Shown here: positions 35,963-46,578 of the stretch, in pieces
How positions within the stretch are numbered: the first letter of the stretch is position 1
Layout: each line of letters starts with the position of its first letter
Source of the DNA: Rheinheimera pacifica
Lineage (GTDB): Bacteria; Pseudomonadota; Gammaproteobacteria; Enterobacterales; Alteromonadaceae
DNA: 64,000 nucleotides
Reading direction: 5' to 3'
Assembly: GCF_024809855.1 (NCBI RefSeq)
Contig: NZ_JANUEM010000001.1
Location: 558,001 to 622,000, forward strand
The notes under the pieces: model-generated
Database searches by the model: none
Seen by the model: the letters and a program-made list of their open reading frames with translations, nothing else
Told to the model about the DNA's origin: nothing
Program-made: the position numbers and the translations under genes

Positions 35963-35973
35963 AGGTTTTAATT

Positions 35974-36384
35974 ATGGCCAGAGAAAAATCAGCAGAGTTA
36001 ACCGGCGCAGAGCAAAAAATTATGCAGGTGTTATGGCAGCATGGGCCTTGCTCTGTTAAAGCTATTGCTGCTGAGTTAAACAAGCAGTCTGCGGTGGCTT
36101 ACACCACTGTACAAACCTTATGCCGTATTTTGCTCGACAAAGGTCATGTGCACTGCGAAAAACAAGGCAAGGCTTTTGTATATCAAGCGGTAACGGTGCA
36201 ACAAGAAGCTCGTAGTCAGGCGTTAAGTACACTGTTGCAGCGCTTTTTTGCCGGTTCTCCGGCTTTACTGGCGCAGCATTTATTAGAACAACAAGCATTG
36301 CCAGAGGCTTTACAGCAAGATTTACAGGCGCAAATTGATGCCAAAGCCCTTTTGGCATCCAACAAAAATAAACAGGAGTCCTGA
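35974..36384 (+). CDS. BlaI/MecI/CopY-family repressor
   Basis: A 136-residue winged-helix repressor. The N-terminal DNA-binding domain is typical (LTGAEQKIMQVLWQHGPCSVKAI in segments, then TTVQTLCRILLDKGHV, residues about 9-60), followed by the Gly-containing wing EKQGKAFVYQAV and a helical dimerisation domain. In the classical systems it is cleaved by the BlaR1 protease to release the operon. Here it is 2 nt upstream of an M56 protease gene, so the pair is a bla/mec-type sensor-repressor module. Two CTAA/TTAG palindromes in front of it are likely its operators. Confidence 0.9.
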   Translation: MAREKSAELTGAEQKIMQVLWQHGPCSVKAIAAELNKQSAVAYTTVQTLCRILLDKGHVHCEKQGKAFVYQAVTVQQEARSQALSTLLQRFFAGSPALLAQHLLEQQALPEALQQDLQAQIDAKALLASNKNKQES

Positions 36385-36386
36385 GC

Positions 36387-37934
36387 ATGTTTGAATTCAG
36401 CTGGCTGTTGTTTTATCTGTTGATCCATCTGGGGCTGGCGACCGTGACTATCCCCTGGTTGTACTGGCTTAGCCGAAGCAAGTGGCAGAGCAAACCACAG
36501 CTAATGCTGCGCCTGTGGACAGCACTTACGGTGCTGCTGTTTATAGTGCCTTTACTACTCTTAATACCAGGCCCGGATAATAAAACAGAGCCACGCCTGT
36601 TTAGTACGGATTTGCTAACACTACAGCTAGAGGCCGGACAAATCGCGCAATCACAGCCAGTTGAGGTGGCTCCGGCTGCATCAGCAACAGAATTAACCCA
36701 GCGCTGGGCGTTAACACCGCAATTGCTGTATTTATTGTCACCGCCGGTATGGCTGCTGTTGCTATTACCTTTAACTTGTTTGCTACAGTGCTATCGTTTT
36801 TATCAAAGTTACCGGCTTAGCCGCAATTTATGGCGCCAGGCCGAGCCGTTGTCTTTGCCGGGTTATGCAGCACACTACCCTGCGTTATATCAGCACGCAG
36901 GCATTAGCAGTGCAATGTTACTGGGCTTACGCCAGCCACGTATTGTGTTACCTGCCAGTTGGCTTAGCAGCCTGTCTGCAGAGCAGTTGCAGCATGTCAT
37001 AGCACACGAGAAAATGCACTGGCAGCGCCACGATTTACTGGCGTTTTATCTGCAGCAACTGGCAGGGGCGCTATGCTGTTGGAGCCCATTCTGGCGGCTG
37101 TTATGTCGACAGTTAAATCGCTACCGGGAACTTAGCTGTGATGCTGCTGTAGTTGCCGGGTTAAACCAACCCCACCGTTATGCCCAGACGTTACTCGACT
37201 GTAATAAGAAAATGGCCAGCCCTACCACTGTAGTACTGGCCATGTCGTGGCAGCAACAGCCGCTGTTAGCCCAGCGTATTAACAGTATATTGCAAGATAC
37301 TGGCCGCCAAATAACCCCTTTGGCTATAGCTATGATTACTGCGATATCTGTGACACTGTTAATTACTTTCAGTTTCGCGCAGCAATGGCAGGTTGCCCAA
37401 CTACCAAAGCAGTACGGCCAGATTAAGCTAAGCCAGTTGGGACAATTAGCTGAATTACTCGAAAGTATTAAGCAGCAGGACATAGCCAAAGTGCAGCAGT
37501 TGATTGCAAAAGGTTATCCACTAAACCAGCCAATGCCGGGTGAAGGAACTCCTCTGATGGTAGCAGTACGCTATGAAAACACAGCACTGGTAGACACTTT
37601 ACTGCTCGCCGGAGCGGATGTTAATGCCAGTAGCAGAGGCGATGGTAATGCTCTGATTATTGCAGTGCAGCGGCGCAACCTTAAACTGGCGCAGCAGTTA
37701 ATTCAGGCCGGTGCTGATGTTAATACTGTGGTGCTGGCAGATGAAACTCCGTTGATCAACGCCAGCTATCTTGGGGATCTGCAAATGGTGCAATACCTGG
37801 TGAGTGTTGGTGCCAACGTTAATCTTAAAGTCGAGGCTACGCTGATGGATGGCAGGGAACTCAGGTCAGCGCTTAATCGGGCTGCAACCGAAGAGATCCG
37901 AACCTATTTGCGACAACAGGGAGCCAGCCTCTGA
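36387..37934 (+). CDS. M56-family (BlaR1-like) membrane metalloprotease with C-terminal ankyrin repeats
   Basis: A 515-residue fusion. Residues 1-330 form an M56 protease: membrane helices near 5-26, 44-62 and 113-135, the zinc motif HEKMH at 207-211 (VIAHEKMHWQRHD), the downstream acidic site RELSCDAAVVAG, and a last membrane helix near 310-330. Classical BlaR1 would then have a penicillin-binding sensor with an SxxK motif. Here residues about 375-515 are ankyrin repeats instead (GTPLMVAVRYENTALVDTLL, GADVNASSRGDGNALIIAV, GADVNTVVLADETPLINA), probably outside the inner membrane. The natural reading is a sensor whose input is a protein or ligand bound by the ankyrins, relayed by proteolysis of the BlaI-like repressor. 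Confidence 0.88.
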   Translation: MFEFSWLLFYLLIHLGLATVTIPWLYWLSRSKWQSKPQLMLRLWTALTVLLFIVPLLLLIPGPDNKTEPRLFSTDLLTLQLEAGQIAQSQPVEVAPAASATELTQRWALTPQLLYLLSPPVWLLLLLPLTCLLQCYRFYQSYRLSRNLWRQAEPLSLPGYAAHYPALYQHAGISSAMLLGLRQPRIVLPASWLSSLSAEQLQHVIAHEKMHWQRHDLLAFYLQQLAGALCCWSPFWRLLCRQLNRYRELSCDAAVVAGLNQPHRYAQTLLDCNKKMASPTTVVLAMSWQQQPLLAQRINSILQDTGRQITPLAIAMITAISVTLLITFSFAQQWQVAQLPKQYGQIKLSQLGQLAELLESIKQQDIAKVQQLIAKGYPLNQPMPGEGTPLMVAVRYENTALVDTLLLAGADVNASSRGDGNALIIAVQRRNLKLAQQLIQAGADVNTVVLADETPLINASYLGDLQMVQYLVSVGANVNLKVEATLMDGRELRSALNRAATEEIRTYLRQQGASL

Positions 37935-37999
37935 TGAGAGAACGACAACCCTAAAAAACACTTCCAGCACATTAATTGATAACCCGGGCCGTTTAGGCC

Positions 38000-38021
38000 T
38001 GCAGGCGAAGCTTTGCCTGCA
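38000..38021. repeat. Hairpin between the M56 protease and serine hydrolase genes
   Basis: TGCAGGCGAAG / CTTTGCCTGCA, 22 bp with one mismatch pair. No T-tract follows, so it may be an mRNA-processing or attenuating hairpin that sets the level of the downstream hydrolase, rather than a full terminator. Confidence 0.45.
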
Positions 38022-38053
38022 ATCAGGGATCACAGCATAATTTTGGAGCTTCA

Positions 38054-39298
38054 ATGATGAAAAAAATACTGATAAGTTTCTTCGGCCTGCTACTCGTTGC
38101 CGGATTAGCGATCGCGGGTTACTGGTTTTCAGGCTGGCTAGCCTTGCCTGAAACAGTGCCGCAACAAAGTGAGGTGTATCAGCAAGACTTTCGTACTGCC
38201 GCTGAGCAAGCTATGGCTGAACTGGTGCAGGCCCAGCAACAGCAGCAGTTACCGGCAGTAACGGCAGCAGTTGCCTGGCGTGGACAGTTGGTTTGGGCTG
38301 GTGCTGCAGGTTATGCCGATCTAGCCAGCCAAACTGCGGTGACTGTGCAAAGTCAGTTTCGCATCGGCAGTACGTCAAAAGCGGTTACAGCAACAGCATT
38401 AGCCATAGCGGTCGCTGCCGGAGACATTGATCTTGATAGTCCAATTAGCCGCTACATGCCGGAGCTACCTAATCCGGCATGGCAAAACTTTACCTTACGA
38501 CAGCTGATGTCGCATACCGCAGGGTTGCCGGGTTATGAGGAAAATACTGACAGAATCGGTGCTATCAGGACACTACTGAAGCAACGTCATTTCTCTGATG
38601 TAACAGATTCTCTGGCACTGTTTGACGAAAGTGAGTTGCTGTTTAGTCCCGGTACAAACTTTCACTACAGCTCTTTTGACGTTAATCTGGCCAGTGCTGT
38701 GCTACAAAGTGCTGTACAACAGCCATTTTTGCAATATCTGCAACAAGAAGTTAGTGAGCCACTACAACTGAGTTCATTGTCTGCTGATTACACTGGCCAG
38801 CTTTTACCGAACCGGGTAAGTTTTTATTTTAACCACGATGGTTATGCCAAACTACATTGGCCAGTAAACTTAAGCCAGAAATGGGCTGGTGGCGGCTTAA
38901 TCGCCAGCTCTGCTGATCTGGCCCGATTGGGCTCTGCCTGGTTTGATGCGGATTTCATTCCTGCAGCAATACAACAAGAATTCTGGACGCCGCAAAAACT
39001 CAGCAACGGCGAAGTTAATCAACAATTTTATGCCTTGGGCTGGCGACACTTCTCACAGGATTACTTATTCTGTAACAAGCAGGACCCACTGAGTAGAACC
39101 ATTAGTTTTGTCCATCATGGTGGCGTGTCTGATGGTGCCCAAAGCTGGCTGGTACTGTATCCGGAACTACAACTAGTGGTTGCGATGAACGCTAATACAG
39201 TAAAAGAAAACTACTGTGATTTTGCCGGGCAGGCAGCACGTATCACCCGGCCGTTTTTGCAGCAGATAGCGCCAGACTGGCTAGTTCCGCAGCTATAG
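38054..39298 (+). CDS. Exported serine hydrolase, beta-lactamase family
   Basis: A 414-residue protein with an N-terminal hydrophobic signal or anchor (about residues 5-25). The beta-lactamase fold shows SxxK at residues 106-109 (RIGSTSKAVTATALA), a Tyr motif in FHYSSFDVNLASAVL, and HHGGVSDG as the third motif. It is 119 bp downstream of the BlaI/M56 genes on the same strand and likely their target, parallel to blaZ in bla operons. As with the 14177 gene, the family includes D-peptidases and esterases, so drug hydrolysis is not implied. The two serine hydrolases in this window are only distantly related. Confidence 0.85.
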   Translation: MMKKILISFFGLLLVAGLAIAGYWFSGWLALPETVPQQSEVYQQDFRTAAEQAMAELVQAQQQQQLPAVTAAVAWRGQLVWAGAAGYADLASQTAVTVQSQFRIGSTSKAVTATALAIAVAAGDIDLDSPISRYMPELPNPAWQNFTLRQLMSHTAGLPGYEENTDRIGAIRTLLKQRHFSDVTDSLALFDESELLFSPGTNFHYSSFDVNLASAVLQSAVQQPFLQYLQQEVSEPLQLSSLSADYTGQLLPNRVSFYFNHDGYAKLHWPVNLSQKWAGGGLIASSADLARLGSAWFDADFIPAAIQQEFWTPQKLSNGEVNQQFYALGWRHFSQDYLFCNKQDPLSRTISFVHHGGVSDGAQSWLVLYPELQLVVAMNANTVKENYCDFAGQAARITRPFLQQIAPDWLVPQL

Positions 39299-39324
39299 TG
39301 CTGGTATGTGATATTAATAAAAAA

Positions 39325-39342
39325 GGCGGCCATCAGGCCGCC
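39325..39342 (-). terminator. Rho-independent terminator of valS
   Basis: Arms GGCGGCC / GGCCGCC with a 4-nt loop, followed on the minus strand by TTTTTTATT. It lies 24 bp after the valS stop and also faces the converging serine hydrolase gene. Confidence 0.85.
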
Positions 39343-39365
39343 TGCACTACAAAAACTCGCTTAGC

Positions 39366-42221
39366 TTAAAGCGCCGCAATCTCGGCTTGTTGGGCCTGCA
39401 GCTTAACCACTGCCTGCTCCAGCTCCGCTTGTTTGGCGCGCTCTTTTTCCAGTACCACTTCCGGTGCTTTCGCCACAAAGCCTTCATTGCTAAGCTTGCC
39501 AGCCACACGGGCCAACTCTTGTTGAGTTTTCTCCAGCTGTTTGGCAATGCGGCTTAGTTCGGCGTCTTTATCAATTAAACCGGCCATTGGAATAAGTAAG
39601 TCCATGCTACCTATTAACTGCGTGGCGCAGGTTGGGGCTGGCGCATCTGCAGACAGCACAGTGATTTGCTCCAGCTTGGCCAGGTTCATCAGAAAGCTTT
39701 CGTTTTCAGTTAAACGGCGCTGCTCTTCGCTGTTTAGGTTACGCAGCAATATGCTAAGCGGCTTACCCGGTGCAATATTCATCTCACCGCGCACGTTACG
39801 AATGGCGGTGATCACGGCTTTTAACCATTCCAGATCATTCGTTGCCGTAGCATCCACCAGGCTGTCATCTACCTGCGGATAAGCTTGCAGCATAATGCTG
39901 TCAGCGGTGATATTGGCCAGCGGTTTTACCGATTGCCAGATGGTTTCGGTAATAAACGGTATGATTGGGTGCATTAAGCGCAGCAGGCTTTCTAACACAG
40001 TAACCAGTGTATGGCGTGTTGCGCGTTGCTGGGCGGCGTTGCCTTTAAACAGTACCGGCTTGGTCAGCTCTAAATACCAGTCACAGAATTGATTCCAGGT
40101 AAATTCGTACAAGGCGGTGGCAGCTAAATCGAAGCGATAGGTATCAAAATACTGCCGCACTTGTTTAACCGTTTGCTGGTACTGCGCCAATATCCACTTG
40201 TCGGCCAGCGATAACTGCATGTCGCCGCCGTTAAAGCCGCAGTCCTGGCCTTCAGTATTCATCAACACATAGCGGCTGGCGTTCCACAGTTTATTGCAGA
40301 AGTTGCGGTAGCCCTCTAAGCGCTTCATATCCCAGTTAATATCCCGGCCGGTAGAGGCCAGTGCGGCTAAGGTAAAGCGCAGCGCATCGGTACCGCTGGC
40401 GCTGATACCTTCAGGGAATTGCTTGCGGGTACGCTCGGCAATTTTCTCAGCATCTTTGGGCTGCATCATATTACTGGTACGTTTGGCCAGTAACTCGTCC
40501 AGCGTGATGCCGTCGATCATATCCAGCGGGTCAACCACGTTGCCCTTGGATTTTGACATCTTATCCCCGTTTTCATCGCGGATAAGCCCGGTAACATAGA
40601 CAGTTTTAAACGGTACCTGCGGCTTGCCGTCTTTATCTTTAATAAAGTGCATGGTCATCATGATCATTCTGGCTACCCAGAAGAAAATAATGTCAAAGCC
40701 GGTTACCAGCACATTGGTAGGGTGGAAAGTGCGCAGTGCCTCGGTATCGTCCGGCCAGCCCAGGGTAGAAAAGGTCCACAACGCCGAGCTGAACCAAGTG
40801 TCTAATACGTCATCATCCTGCTTTAGCGTAATGCTGTCGGCTAACTGATGTTTGGCGCGCACTTCGGCTTCATCGCGGCCAACGTATACTTTGCCGTTTT
40901 GATCGTACCAGGCCGGAATACGGTGGCCCCACCATAGCTGACGCGATATACACCAATCCTGAATGTCGCGCATCCAGCTGTAGTACATGTTTTCGTACTG
41001 CTTGGGCACAAATTCAATCTGGCCGCTTTCTACTGCTTCAGTAGCAGTTTTCGCTAGTGGTGCAACCCGTACATACCATTGATCGGTGAGCAAGGGTTCA
41101 ATTACCACGCCGCTACGGTCACCGTATGGCAGGGTGTTGTTGTGATCTTCTACTTTTTCCAGCAAACCGGCCGCATCAAAGGCAGCGACAATAGCTTTAC
41201 GTGCGGCATAGCGGTCCAGCCCCTGATACTCAGCCGGAATAACACCAATCAGCGCCGGGTTTAATTCGCCATTGGCATGAAAGCCTTCCCCCTCGCTGCG
41301 GATAGTGGCGTCTGGTGTCATCACGTTAATCATTGGCAGCTGATGGCGCTTGCCTACCTCATAGTCGTTAAAATCATGGGCCGGGGTAATTTTGACGCAG
41401 CCGGTGCCTTTCTCCATATCGGCGTGTTCATCGGCCACCACAGGAATACGGCGGTTTACCAGTGGCAGAAGGATTTCTTTGCCAATCAGCGCTTTATAGC
41501 GTTCATCTTCCGGGTTTACCGCTACACCGGTATCACCCAGCATAGTTTCCGGCCTGGTGGTGGCGACAACCAGATAATTTTTTCCGTCGGCCGTTACTGC
41601 ACCATCGGCCAACGGATAGCGCAGGTGCCACATCTGGCCTTTTTGCTCTTTGTTTTCCACTTCCAGGTCGGAGATGGCGGTGTGTAGTTTCGGATCCCAG
41701 TTTACCAGACGTTTGCCACGGTAAATTAAATCATCTTCATACAGGCGAACGAACACTTCCTGCACCGCATTGGATAAGCCTGCATCCATGGTAAAACGTT
41801 CGCGCTGCCAGTCTACCGAGTTACCTAAACGGCGCATTTGCGAGGTAATAGTACCGCCGGATTCTTCTTTCCACTGCCAGACTTTTTCAATAAAAGCCTC
41901 GCGCCCCAGTTGATGGCGGCCAGGTAAGCCTTCAGCGGCCAGTTTACGCTCTACTACCATTTGGGTAGCAATACCGGCATGGTCGGTACCTACCTGCCAC
42001 AGGGTGTTTTTACCCTGCATGCGCTGGTAACGGGTTAAGGCATCCATAATGGTTTGCTGAAAGGCATGGCCCATATGCAGGCTGCCGGTAACATTTGGCG
42101 GCGGGATCATAATGCAGTAGTTACCGTTGCTCTCGTCACCATGCGGCGCAAAGTAGCCTTTAGCCTGCCAGGCGTTATACATTGCCTGTTCTATTTCACT
42201 GGGGTTAAACGTTTTTTCCAT
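39366..42221 (-). CDS. valS: Valyl-tRNA synthetase
   Basis: A 951-residue class I synthetase of normal bacterial length that charges tRNA-Val. Signatures: HIGH as [15 protein letters not shown] (near residue 41-55), editing domain with [20 protein letters not shown] as [14 protein letters not shown] (near 554), and a C-terminal coiled-coil tRNA-binding arm ([23 protein letters not shown] in part, residues about 885-945). It is last in the pepA-holC-valS operon, a standard gammaproteobacterial order, 14 nt after holC. Confidence 0.97.
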   Translation of the reverse strand: MEKTFNPSEIEQAMYNAWQAKGYFAPHGDESNGNYCIMIPPPNVTGSLHMGHAFQQTIMDALTRYQRMQGKNTLWQVGTDHAGIATQMVVERKLAAEGLPGRHQLGREAFIEKVWQWKEESGGTITSQMRRLGNSVDWQRERFTMDAGLSNAVQEVFVRLYEDDLIYRGKRLVNWDPKLHTAISDLEVENKEQKGQMWHLRYPLADGAVTADGKNYLVVATTRPETMLGDTGVAVNPEDERYKALIGKEILLPLVNRRIPVVADEHADMEKGTGCVKITPAHDFNDYEVGKRHQLPMINVMTPDATIRSEGEGFHANGELNPALIGVIPAEYQGLDRYAARKAIVAAFDAAGLLEKVEDHNNTLPYGDRSGVVIEPLLTDQWYVRVAPLAKTATEAVESGQIEFVPKQYENMYYSWMRDIQDWCISRQLWWGHRIPAWYDQNGKVYVGRDEAEVRAKHQLADSITLKQDDDVLDTWFSSALWTFSTLGWPDDTEALRTFHPTNVLVTGFDIIFFWVARMIMMTMHFIKDKDGKPQVPFKTVYVTGLIRDENGDKMSKSKGNVVDPLDMIDGITLDELLAKRTSNMMQPKDAEKIAERTRKQFPEGISASGTDALRFTLAALASTGRDINWDMKRLEGYRNFCNKLWNASRYVLMNTEGQDCGFNGGDMQLSLADKWILAQYQQTVKQVRQYFDTYRFDLAATALYEFTWNQFCDWYLELTKPVLFKGNAAQQRATRHTLVTVLESLLRLMHPIIPFITETIWQSVKPLANITADSIMLQAYPQVDDSLVDATATNDLEWLKAVITAIRNVRGEMNIAPGKPLSILLRNLNSEEQRRLTENESFLMNLAKLEQITVLSADAPAPTCATQLIGSMDLLIPMAGLIDKDAELSRIAKQLEKTQQELARVAGKLSNEGFVAKAPEVVLEKERAKQAELEQAVVKLQAQQAEIAAL

Positions 42222-42235
42222 GATAGTACCTGTGC

Positions 42236-42694
42236 TCAGTTGGCATTAACGGTTTGCGGGTTAACGCCCAACTGACGATATTGCTTAAAACGCTCCCGCG
42301 CCTGGGCTTTGAGTTGCTCAGCGGCGGGAACAAATTCGATGATTTGGCTAAAGCGGTTGGCAAAAGCCGGAATTTCTGTGGCTAAATTAATCAGCACCTG
42401 GCGGTTTTGCCGTGGCGCCTGCCAGCTTATTTCTACCGGCGCGCCGTATTTCGGGCCTTCGCCGCTTAAGTTATGCGGCACAAAACGCTCGGCATCAAAC
42501 TGCCACAGCAGTTCGTCAAATGCTTCGGCCTGTTGCTGGCTGGCAGTATAAACGAAAACCCGTTGCTTGGCGCGGTACAAGTCGGCACAAAGCTGGCAAG
42601 CTAAAGTAAAATGAGCTGGCGTGGTGCTCAGCTCATTTTGTCTTGCTTGATCTTCTGCTGGCGTGTCGCTTAGCAGATAAAAGCTAACTTGCAT
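42236..42694 (-). CDS. holC: DNA polymerase III chi subunit
   Basis: A 152-residue HolC, part of the clamp-loader complex, where chi links the tau/gamma complex through psi to SSB. The family pattern is visible in VSFYLLSD at the start, [33 protein letters not shown] (in parts, residues about 33-66), and the end [23 protein letters not shown]. Its start overlaps the pepA stop by one base. The pepA-holC-valS order supports the call. Confidence 0.93.
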   Translation of the reverse strand: MQVSFYLLSDTPAEDQARQNELSTTPAHFTLACQLCADLYRAKQRVFVYTASQQQAEAFDELLWQFDAERFVPHNLSGEGPKYGAPVEISWQAPRQNRQVLINLATEIPAFANRFSQIIEFVPAAEQLKAQARERFKQYRQLGVNPQTVNAN

Positions 42695-44202
42695 TAATGA
42701 TCCTGTTGCTGGCCAACCCGGTTAATTAAAAACTGAGTGAGCAAAGGCACTGGCCGGCCGGTGCTGCCTTTATCTTTGCCACCACTGCGCCAGGCGGTAC
42801 CGGCAATATCCAGGTGTGCCCAGTTATATTTGCGGGTAAAGCGCGATAAAAAGCAGGCGGCAGTAATAGTGCCAGCGGCGCGGCCACCTAAGTTACTGAA
42901 ATCGGCAAAGGGGCTTTCCAGTTGGTCCTGGTAATCATCCCACAGCGGCAGGCGCCAGGCGCGGTCACCACTTTGCTCTGAGGCATTTAAAATTTCATGC
43001 GCCAGCGGGTTATGGTTACTCAGCAAGCCGGTAGCATGTTTACCCAACGCGATAACGCAAGCGCCGGTTAAAGTGGCTACGTCGATTACCAGCTCCGGAT
43101 CAAAACGCTCAACATAGGTTAACGCATCGCACAACACTAAGCGGCCCTCAGCATCGGTGTTTAATACTTCCACCGTTTGGCCCGACATCGTGGTTAAAAT
43201 ATCACCCGGCCGGTAGGCGTTGGCGTCCGGCATGTTCTCGGCGCCAGCCAACACAGCGACGATATTAATCGGCAGGTTTAAATTGACCACCGCATGCATG
43301 GTACCCAGTACAGAGGCGGCGCCACACATGTCGTATTTCATTTCGTCCATACCATCGCCAGGCTTTAAGCTAATGCCGCCGGAGTCGAAAGTTAAGCCTT
43401 TACCTACCAGTACTACCGGCGCGCTGTCATTGCCGGCGCCGTTGTACTTAATAACCGCCATACGCGGGCCATTCACTGAACCACGACCAACGGCCAGGTA
43501 AGAGTTCATACCATGTGCCGCCAGCTCTTCGGGGCCTAATACGTCAACGCTGATTTTGGCTGAACTTTCAGCCAGCAACAGCGCCTGATCGGCCAGATAT
43601 TGCGGCGTGCAGATATTCGGCGGCATATTGCCAACGTCTTTACATTGTTTGATACCAGCAGCGATGGCTAAGCCATGCTCTACTGCTTTTTCGCCGATGG
43701 TTAAGTCGCGCCGGGTCGGCACATTAAACACAATTTTACGCAGTGGGCGGCGGGTTTCATCTTTTTTGCTTTTTAAGCGATCAAATACGTACAGGCAGTC
43801 TTGCGTGGTTTCTACCGCATGACGCACTTTCCAGTATGTGTCGCGGCCCTTTACATGCAATTCAGATAAAAAGCACACCGCTTCCATTGAACCGGTTTCG
43901 TTCAGCGTGCTGATGGTTTTGGCAATAATCTGCCGGTACTGGCGCTCGTCCAGCTCACGCTCTTTACCGCAGCCAACTAATAATACGCGCTCGCTCAGTA
44001 CGTTAGGCACATGGTGCAGTAACAACATCTGGCCTGGTTTACCTTCCAAATCGCCGCGGCGCAGTAAGTTGCTGATATATCCTTCACTGATTTTATCCAG
44101 TTGTTCTGCTACGGCGGAAAGACGGCGAGGCTCATACACGCCAACCACAATGCATGCACTGCGTTGTTTTTCCGGACTTCCGCTTTTTACGCTGAACTCC
44201 AT
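42694..44202 (-). CDS. pepA: Leucyl aminopeptidase (cytosol aminopeptidase, M17)
   Basis: A 502-residue M17 aminopeptidase. The C-terminal catalytic domain has the two-zinc signature NTDAEGRL near residue 347 and the preceding [16 protein letters not shown] (about 265-280). The N-terminal domain (about 1-170) fits PepA, which in enterobacteria also acts as a DNA-binding protein in site-specific recombination and carAB regulation. The start at 44202 has an AGGAG site. It is the first gene of the holC-valS operon and is divergent from lptF. Confidence 0.96.
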   Translation of the reverse strand: MEFSVKSGSPEKQRSACIVVGVYEPRRLSAVAEQLDKISEGYISNLLRRGDLEGKPGQMLLLHHVPNVLSERVLLVGCGKERELDERQYRQIIAKTISTLNETGSMEAVCFLSELHVKGRDTYWKVRHAVETTQDCLYVFDRLKSKKDETRRPLRKIVFNVPTRRDLTIGEKAVEHGLAIAAGIKQCKDVGNMPPNICTPQYLADQALLLAESSAKISVDVLGPEELAAHGMNSYLAVGRGSVNGPRMAVIKYNGAGNDSAPVVLVGKGLTFDSGGISLKPGDGMDEMKYDMCGAASVLGTMHAVVNLNLPINIVAVLAGAENMPDANAYRPGDILTTMSGQTVEVLNTDAEGRLVLCDALTYVERFDPELVIDVATLTGACVIALGKHATGLLSNHNPLAHEILNASEQSGDRAWRLPLWDDYQDQLESPFADFSNLGGRAAGTITAACFLSRFTRKYNWAHLDIAGTAWRSGGKDKGSTGRPVPLLTQFLINRVGQQQDH

Positions 44203-44385
44203 ACTAACTCCTGATTCTAATAGACTGTGCTAACATAACCTGCACATATATGGCCAAATTCTACCGTGAATTTATAAAAAAGCTCGGTTTTCTAAGCCGT
44301 TTGGTCGATAATAATTGCTATAAATATCAAGTTTACTGAAAAATCGCTAGGGTTCCAGCAAAAAGGCAGGTTTTTAGGGGGCGTT

Positions 44386-45489
44386 TTGATCATTTTTCGT
44401 TACCTGTTAGCTGAGGTATTTAAGTCACAGCTGGCGGTATTTGTCATTCTGATGACCATTATCATTAGCCAGCGCTTTGTCAAAATTCTGGCCGATGCTT
44501 CTGAAGGTGAACTTCCCGGGCAACTGGTTATGAGCATCGTTGCGCTGAAGTTGCCGCAACTGGCCGTGATTATTCTGCCACTCAGTGCCTTTGTTGGCAT
44601 ATTGGTAGCCTATGGCCGCGTATATGCTGACAGTGAAATGACCGTGCTGCACGCCACCGGCGTAAGCGAATGGTATGTTACCCGCCTTACATTATTATTG
44701 TCGCTGATACTGGCCATAGCCGCAGGCTCAGTGACGTTATATCTAAGCCCCTGGGCTACCGAGCAGGAATACCGCTTGTTAGAAAAAGCTGATGCCAATG
44801 CCGGGCTTATCTCTTTGGTTCCCGGACGGTTTCAGCATACCTCAAACGAAAATGCGGTGATCTTTGTCCAAAGCATCAGCCGTGACAATGGCGAATTGCA
44901 AAAAGTATTTGTGGCGCAAAATAATGCCCGCGACACTCAGGGCGGTCATTCTATTGTGTATGCCATGTCAGGTAATGTTAAGGAAGATATCAGTGGTGCC
45001 CAGACAATGCAGCTTGAACAAGGCCGCCGTTATGCCGGTGACGTGAAATCCCCGGCCTTTGAAATTACTGAATTTGACCGCTACCTGATACAGATCCGCG
45101 AGCAGGAAGTAGAACAACGCAGACGCAAACTTGGCAGCCTGCCAACCTCCGAGCTATATGGCATGGACAGCAACGAAGCCCTCGCTGAGTGGCACTGGCG
45201 TATTGCCATTCCGTTATCTATTCCGCTGCTGGCGTTAATCGCAGTACCGTTAAGCCGGGTTAACCCGCGTCAGGGTAAGTTTGGCCGCTTACTACCGGCC
45301 TTGCTGCTGTATCTGGGGTATTACTCTTTACTGATTATCGCCCGCTCAGCACTGGAAGATGGCAAAATCCCGCCTGCCTTGGGTATGTGGTGGCTGCACT
45401 TCAGTGCCCTGCTAGTAGGGGTAGTGTTGATTATGCGCCACCGTTCCAGCGCACAACGTTTTCAAGCCTGGTTAGCGGGTAGAACTTAA
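44386..45489 (+). CDS. lptF: LPS export ABC transporter permease LptF
   Basis: A 367-residue inner-membrane permease of the LptB2FG complex that extracts lipopolysaccharide from the inner membrane. The start is an unusual TTG at 44386, supported by AGGGGG 3-8 nt upstream and by the family N-terminus MIIFRYLLAEVFKSQL. Membrane helices 1-3 are at about residues 12-35, 55-80 and 98-122; the periplasmic beta-jellyroll lies about 130-265; helices 4-6 follow. One base separates it from lptG. Divergent from pepA, the usual order in this class. Confidence 0.95.
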   Translation: MIIFRYLLAEVFKSQLAVFVILMTIIISQRFVKILADASEGELPGQLVMSIVALKLPQLAVIILPLSAFVGILVAYGRVYADSEMTVLHATGVSEWYVTRLTLLLSLILAIAAGSVTLYLSPWATEQEYRLLEKADANAGLISLVPGRFQHTSNENAVIFVQSISRDNGELQKVFVAQNNARDTQGGHSIVYAMSGNVKEDISGAQTMQLEQGRRYAGDVKSPAFEITEFDRYLIQIREQEVEQRRRKLGSLPTSELYGMDSNEALAEWHWRIAIPLSIPLLALIAVPLSRVNPRQGKFGRLLPALLLYLGYYSLLIIARSALEDGKIPPALGMWWLHFSALLVGVVLIMRHRSSAQRFQAWLAGRT

Positions 45490-45490
45490 C

Positions 45491-46558
45491 ATGCTGAAAA
45501 TTATTGATATCTATATCGGCCGTACTATTTTAACCACCACAATGCTGGCATTAAGTGTGTTGTTGGTTATTTCGGCCATGTTTAAGTTTATCGATCAGAT
45601 GCGCTCTGTCGGCCGGGGGTACTACGACATGGTACACGCCGCGCTGTATACGCTTTACAGTGTGCCTGGTGATTTGGTCACTTTTTTTCCGATGGCAGCG
45701 CTAATAGGCGGTTTAATTGGCCTTGGCATGCTGGCTAGCAACAGCGAGCTGGTGGTTATGCAAGCCGCCGGTTTATCGCGTTTTAATATTATTAGTTCGG
45801 TAATGAAAACCGCTGTTATCATGATGCTTATTGTAATGGCAGTAGCCGAATGGGGGGCACCAATAAGCGATCGCGCCGCCCGTGAACTGCGCACTAAAGC
45901 GATTTCAGACGGTAATCTGTTTGCTGCACAACAAGGGATATGGGCCAAAGACGGTGATCAGTTTGTCAATATCGGCAAGGTAGATGATCTTGGCAACCTG
46001 ACCGATGTAATAATTTATCAGTTTGATACCGATCTTAAGCTGGTGTCTATCGTTAGCGCAGATAGTGCGGTATATCGTAGTGATGCCTGGCAGTTACAAC
46101 ACGTAGTACGGCAGGATTTTACTGCCGACAGAATATTAAAGCAGCTGGCAGCACAGCAAAGCTGGCGCTCATCATTAACCCCGGACAAACTCAGCGTAGT
46201 TACCATAAAACCGGAAATGCTCTCACTAACCGGTTTGAATGATTACGTAGACTATCTGCAGCAAAACGCGCAGGAATCCAGCCGCTATGAACTGGCATTC
46301 TGGCGTAAAGCTCTGCAACCCCTGACCATAGCCGCAATGTTACTAATGGCGTTGTCGTTTATTTTCGGCCCGTTAAGAAGCGTAACCATGGCAGCAAGAG
46401 TGTTGATGGGTATTCTTACCGGCTTTGCGTTTTATATGAGCAACGAAGTGTTTGGGCCGGTAGCGCTGGTGTATCAGTTGCCACCACTGGCCGGCGCCAT
46501 GGTGCCCAGCCTGCTGTTTATCGGGCTATCGGTGTATTTTATGCGAAAGAAAGTCTAA
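45491..46558 (+). CDS. lptG: LPS export ABC transporter permease LptG
   Basis: A 355-residue partner of LptF with the same layout: N-terminal MLKIIDIYIGRTIL, helices near 13-34, 60-85 and 100-122, a periplasmic jellyroll (about 125-265), and C-terminal helices ending PSLLFIGLSVYFMRKKV. Together with LptF and the LptB ATPase (encoded elsewhere) it drives LPS onto LptC and the periplasmic bridge. It begins 1 nt after lptF. Confidence 0.95.
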   Translation: MLKIIDIYIGRTILTTTMLALSVLLVISAMFKFIDQMRSVGRGYYDMVHAALYTLYSVPGDLVTFFPMAALIGGLIGLGMLASNSELVVMQAAGLSRFNIISSVMKTAVIMMLIVMAVAEWGAPISDRAARELRTKAISDGNLFAAQQGIWAKDGDQFVNIGKVDDLGNLTDVIIYQFDTDLKLVSIVSADSAVYRSDAWQLQHVVRQDFTADRILKQLAAQQSWRSSLTPDKLSVVTIKPEMLSLTGLNDYVDYLQQNAQESSRYELAFWRKALQPLTIAAMLLMALSFIFGPLRSVTMAARVLMGILTGFAFYMSNEVFGPVALVYQLPPLAGAMVPSLLFIGLSVYFMRKKV

Positions 46559-46578
46559 CGCGCAGAAATAAACCAGAT

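Larger units (their letters stand above)
35611..35973. other. Divergent promoter region, NhaC-type gene / blaI-like operon
   Basis: A 363-bp AT-rich interval. The right end holds two related palindromes and a promoter-like pair for the blaI-like operon (separate entries). The left part should contain the antiporter promoter; I see no convincing operator there and no reading frame. Confidence 0.5.
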
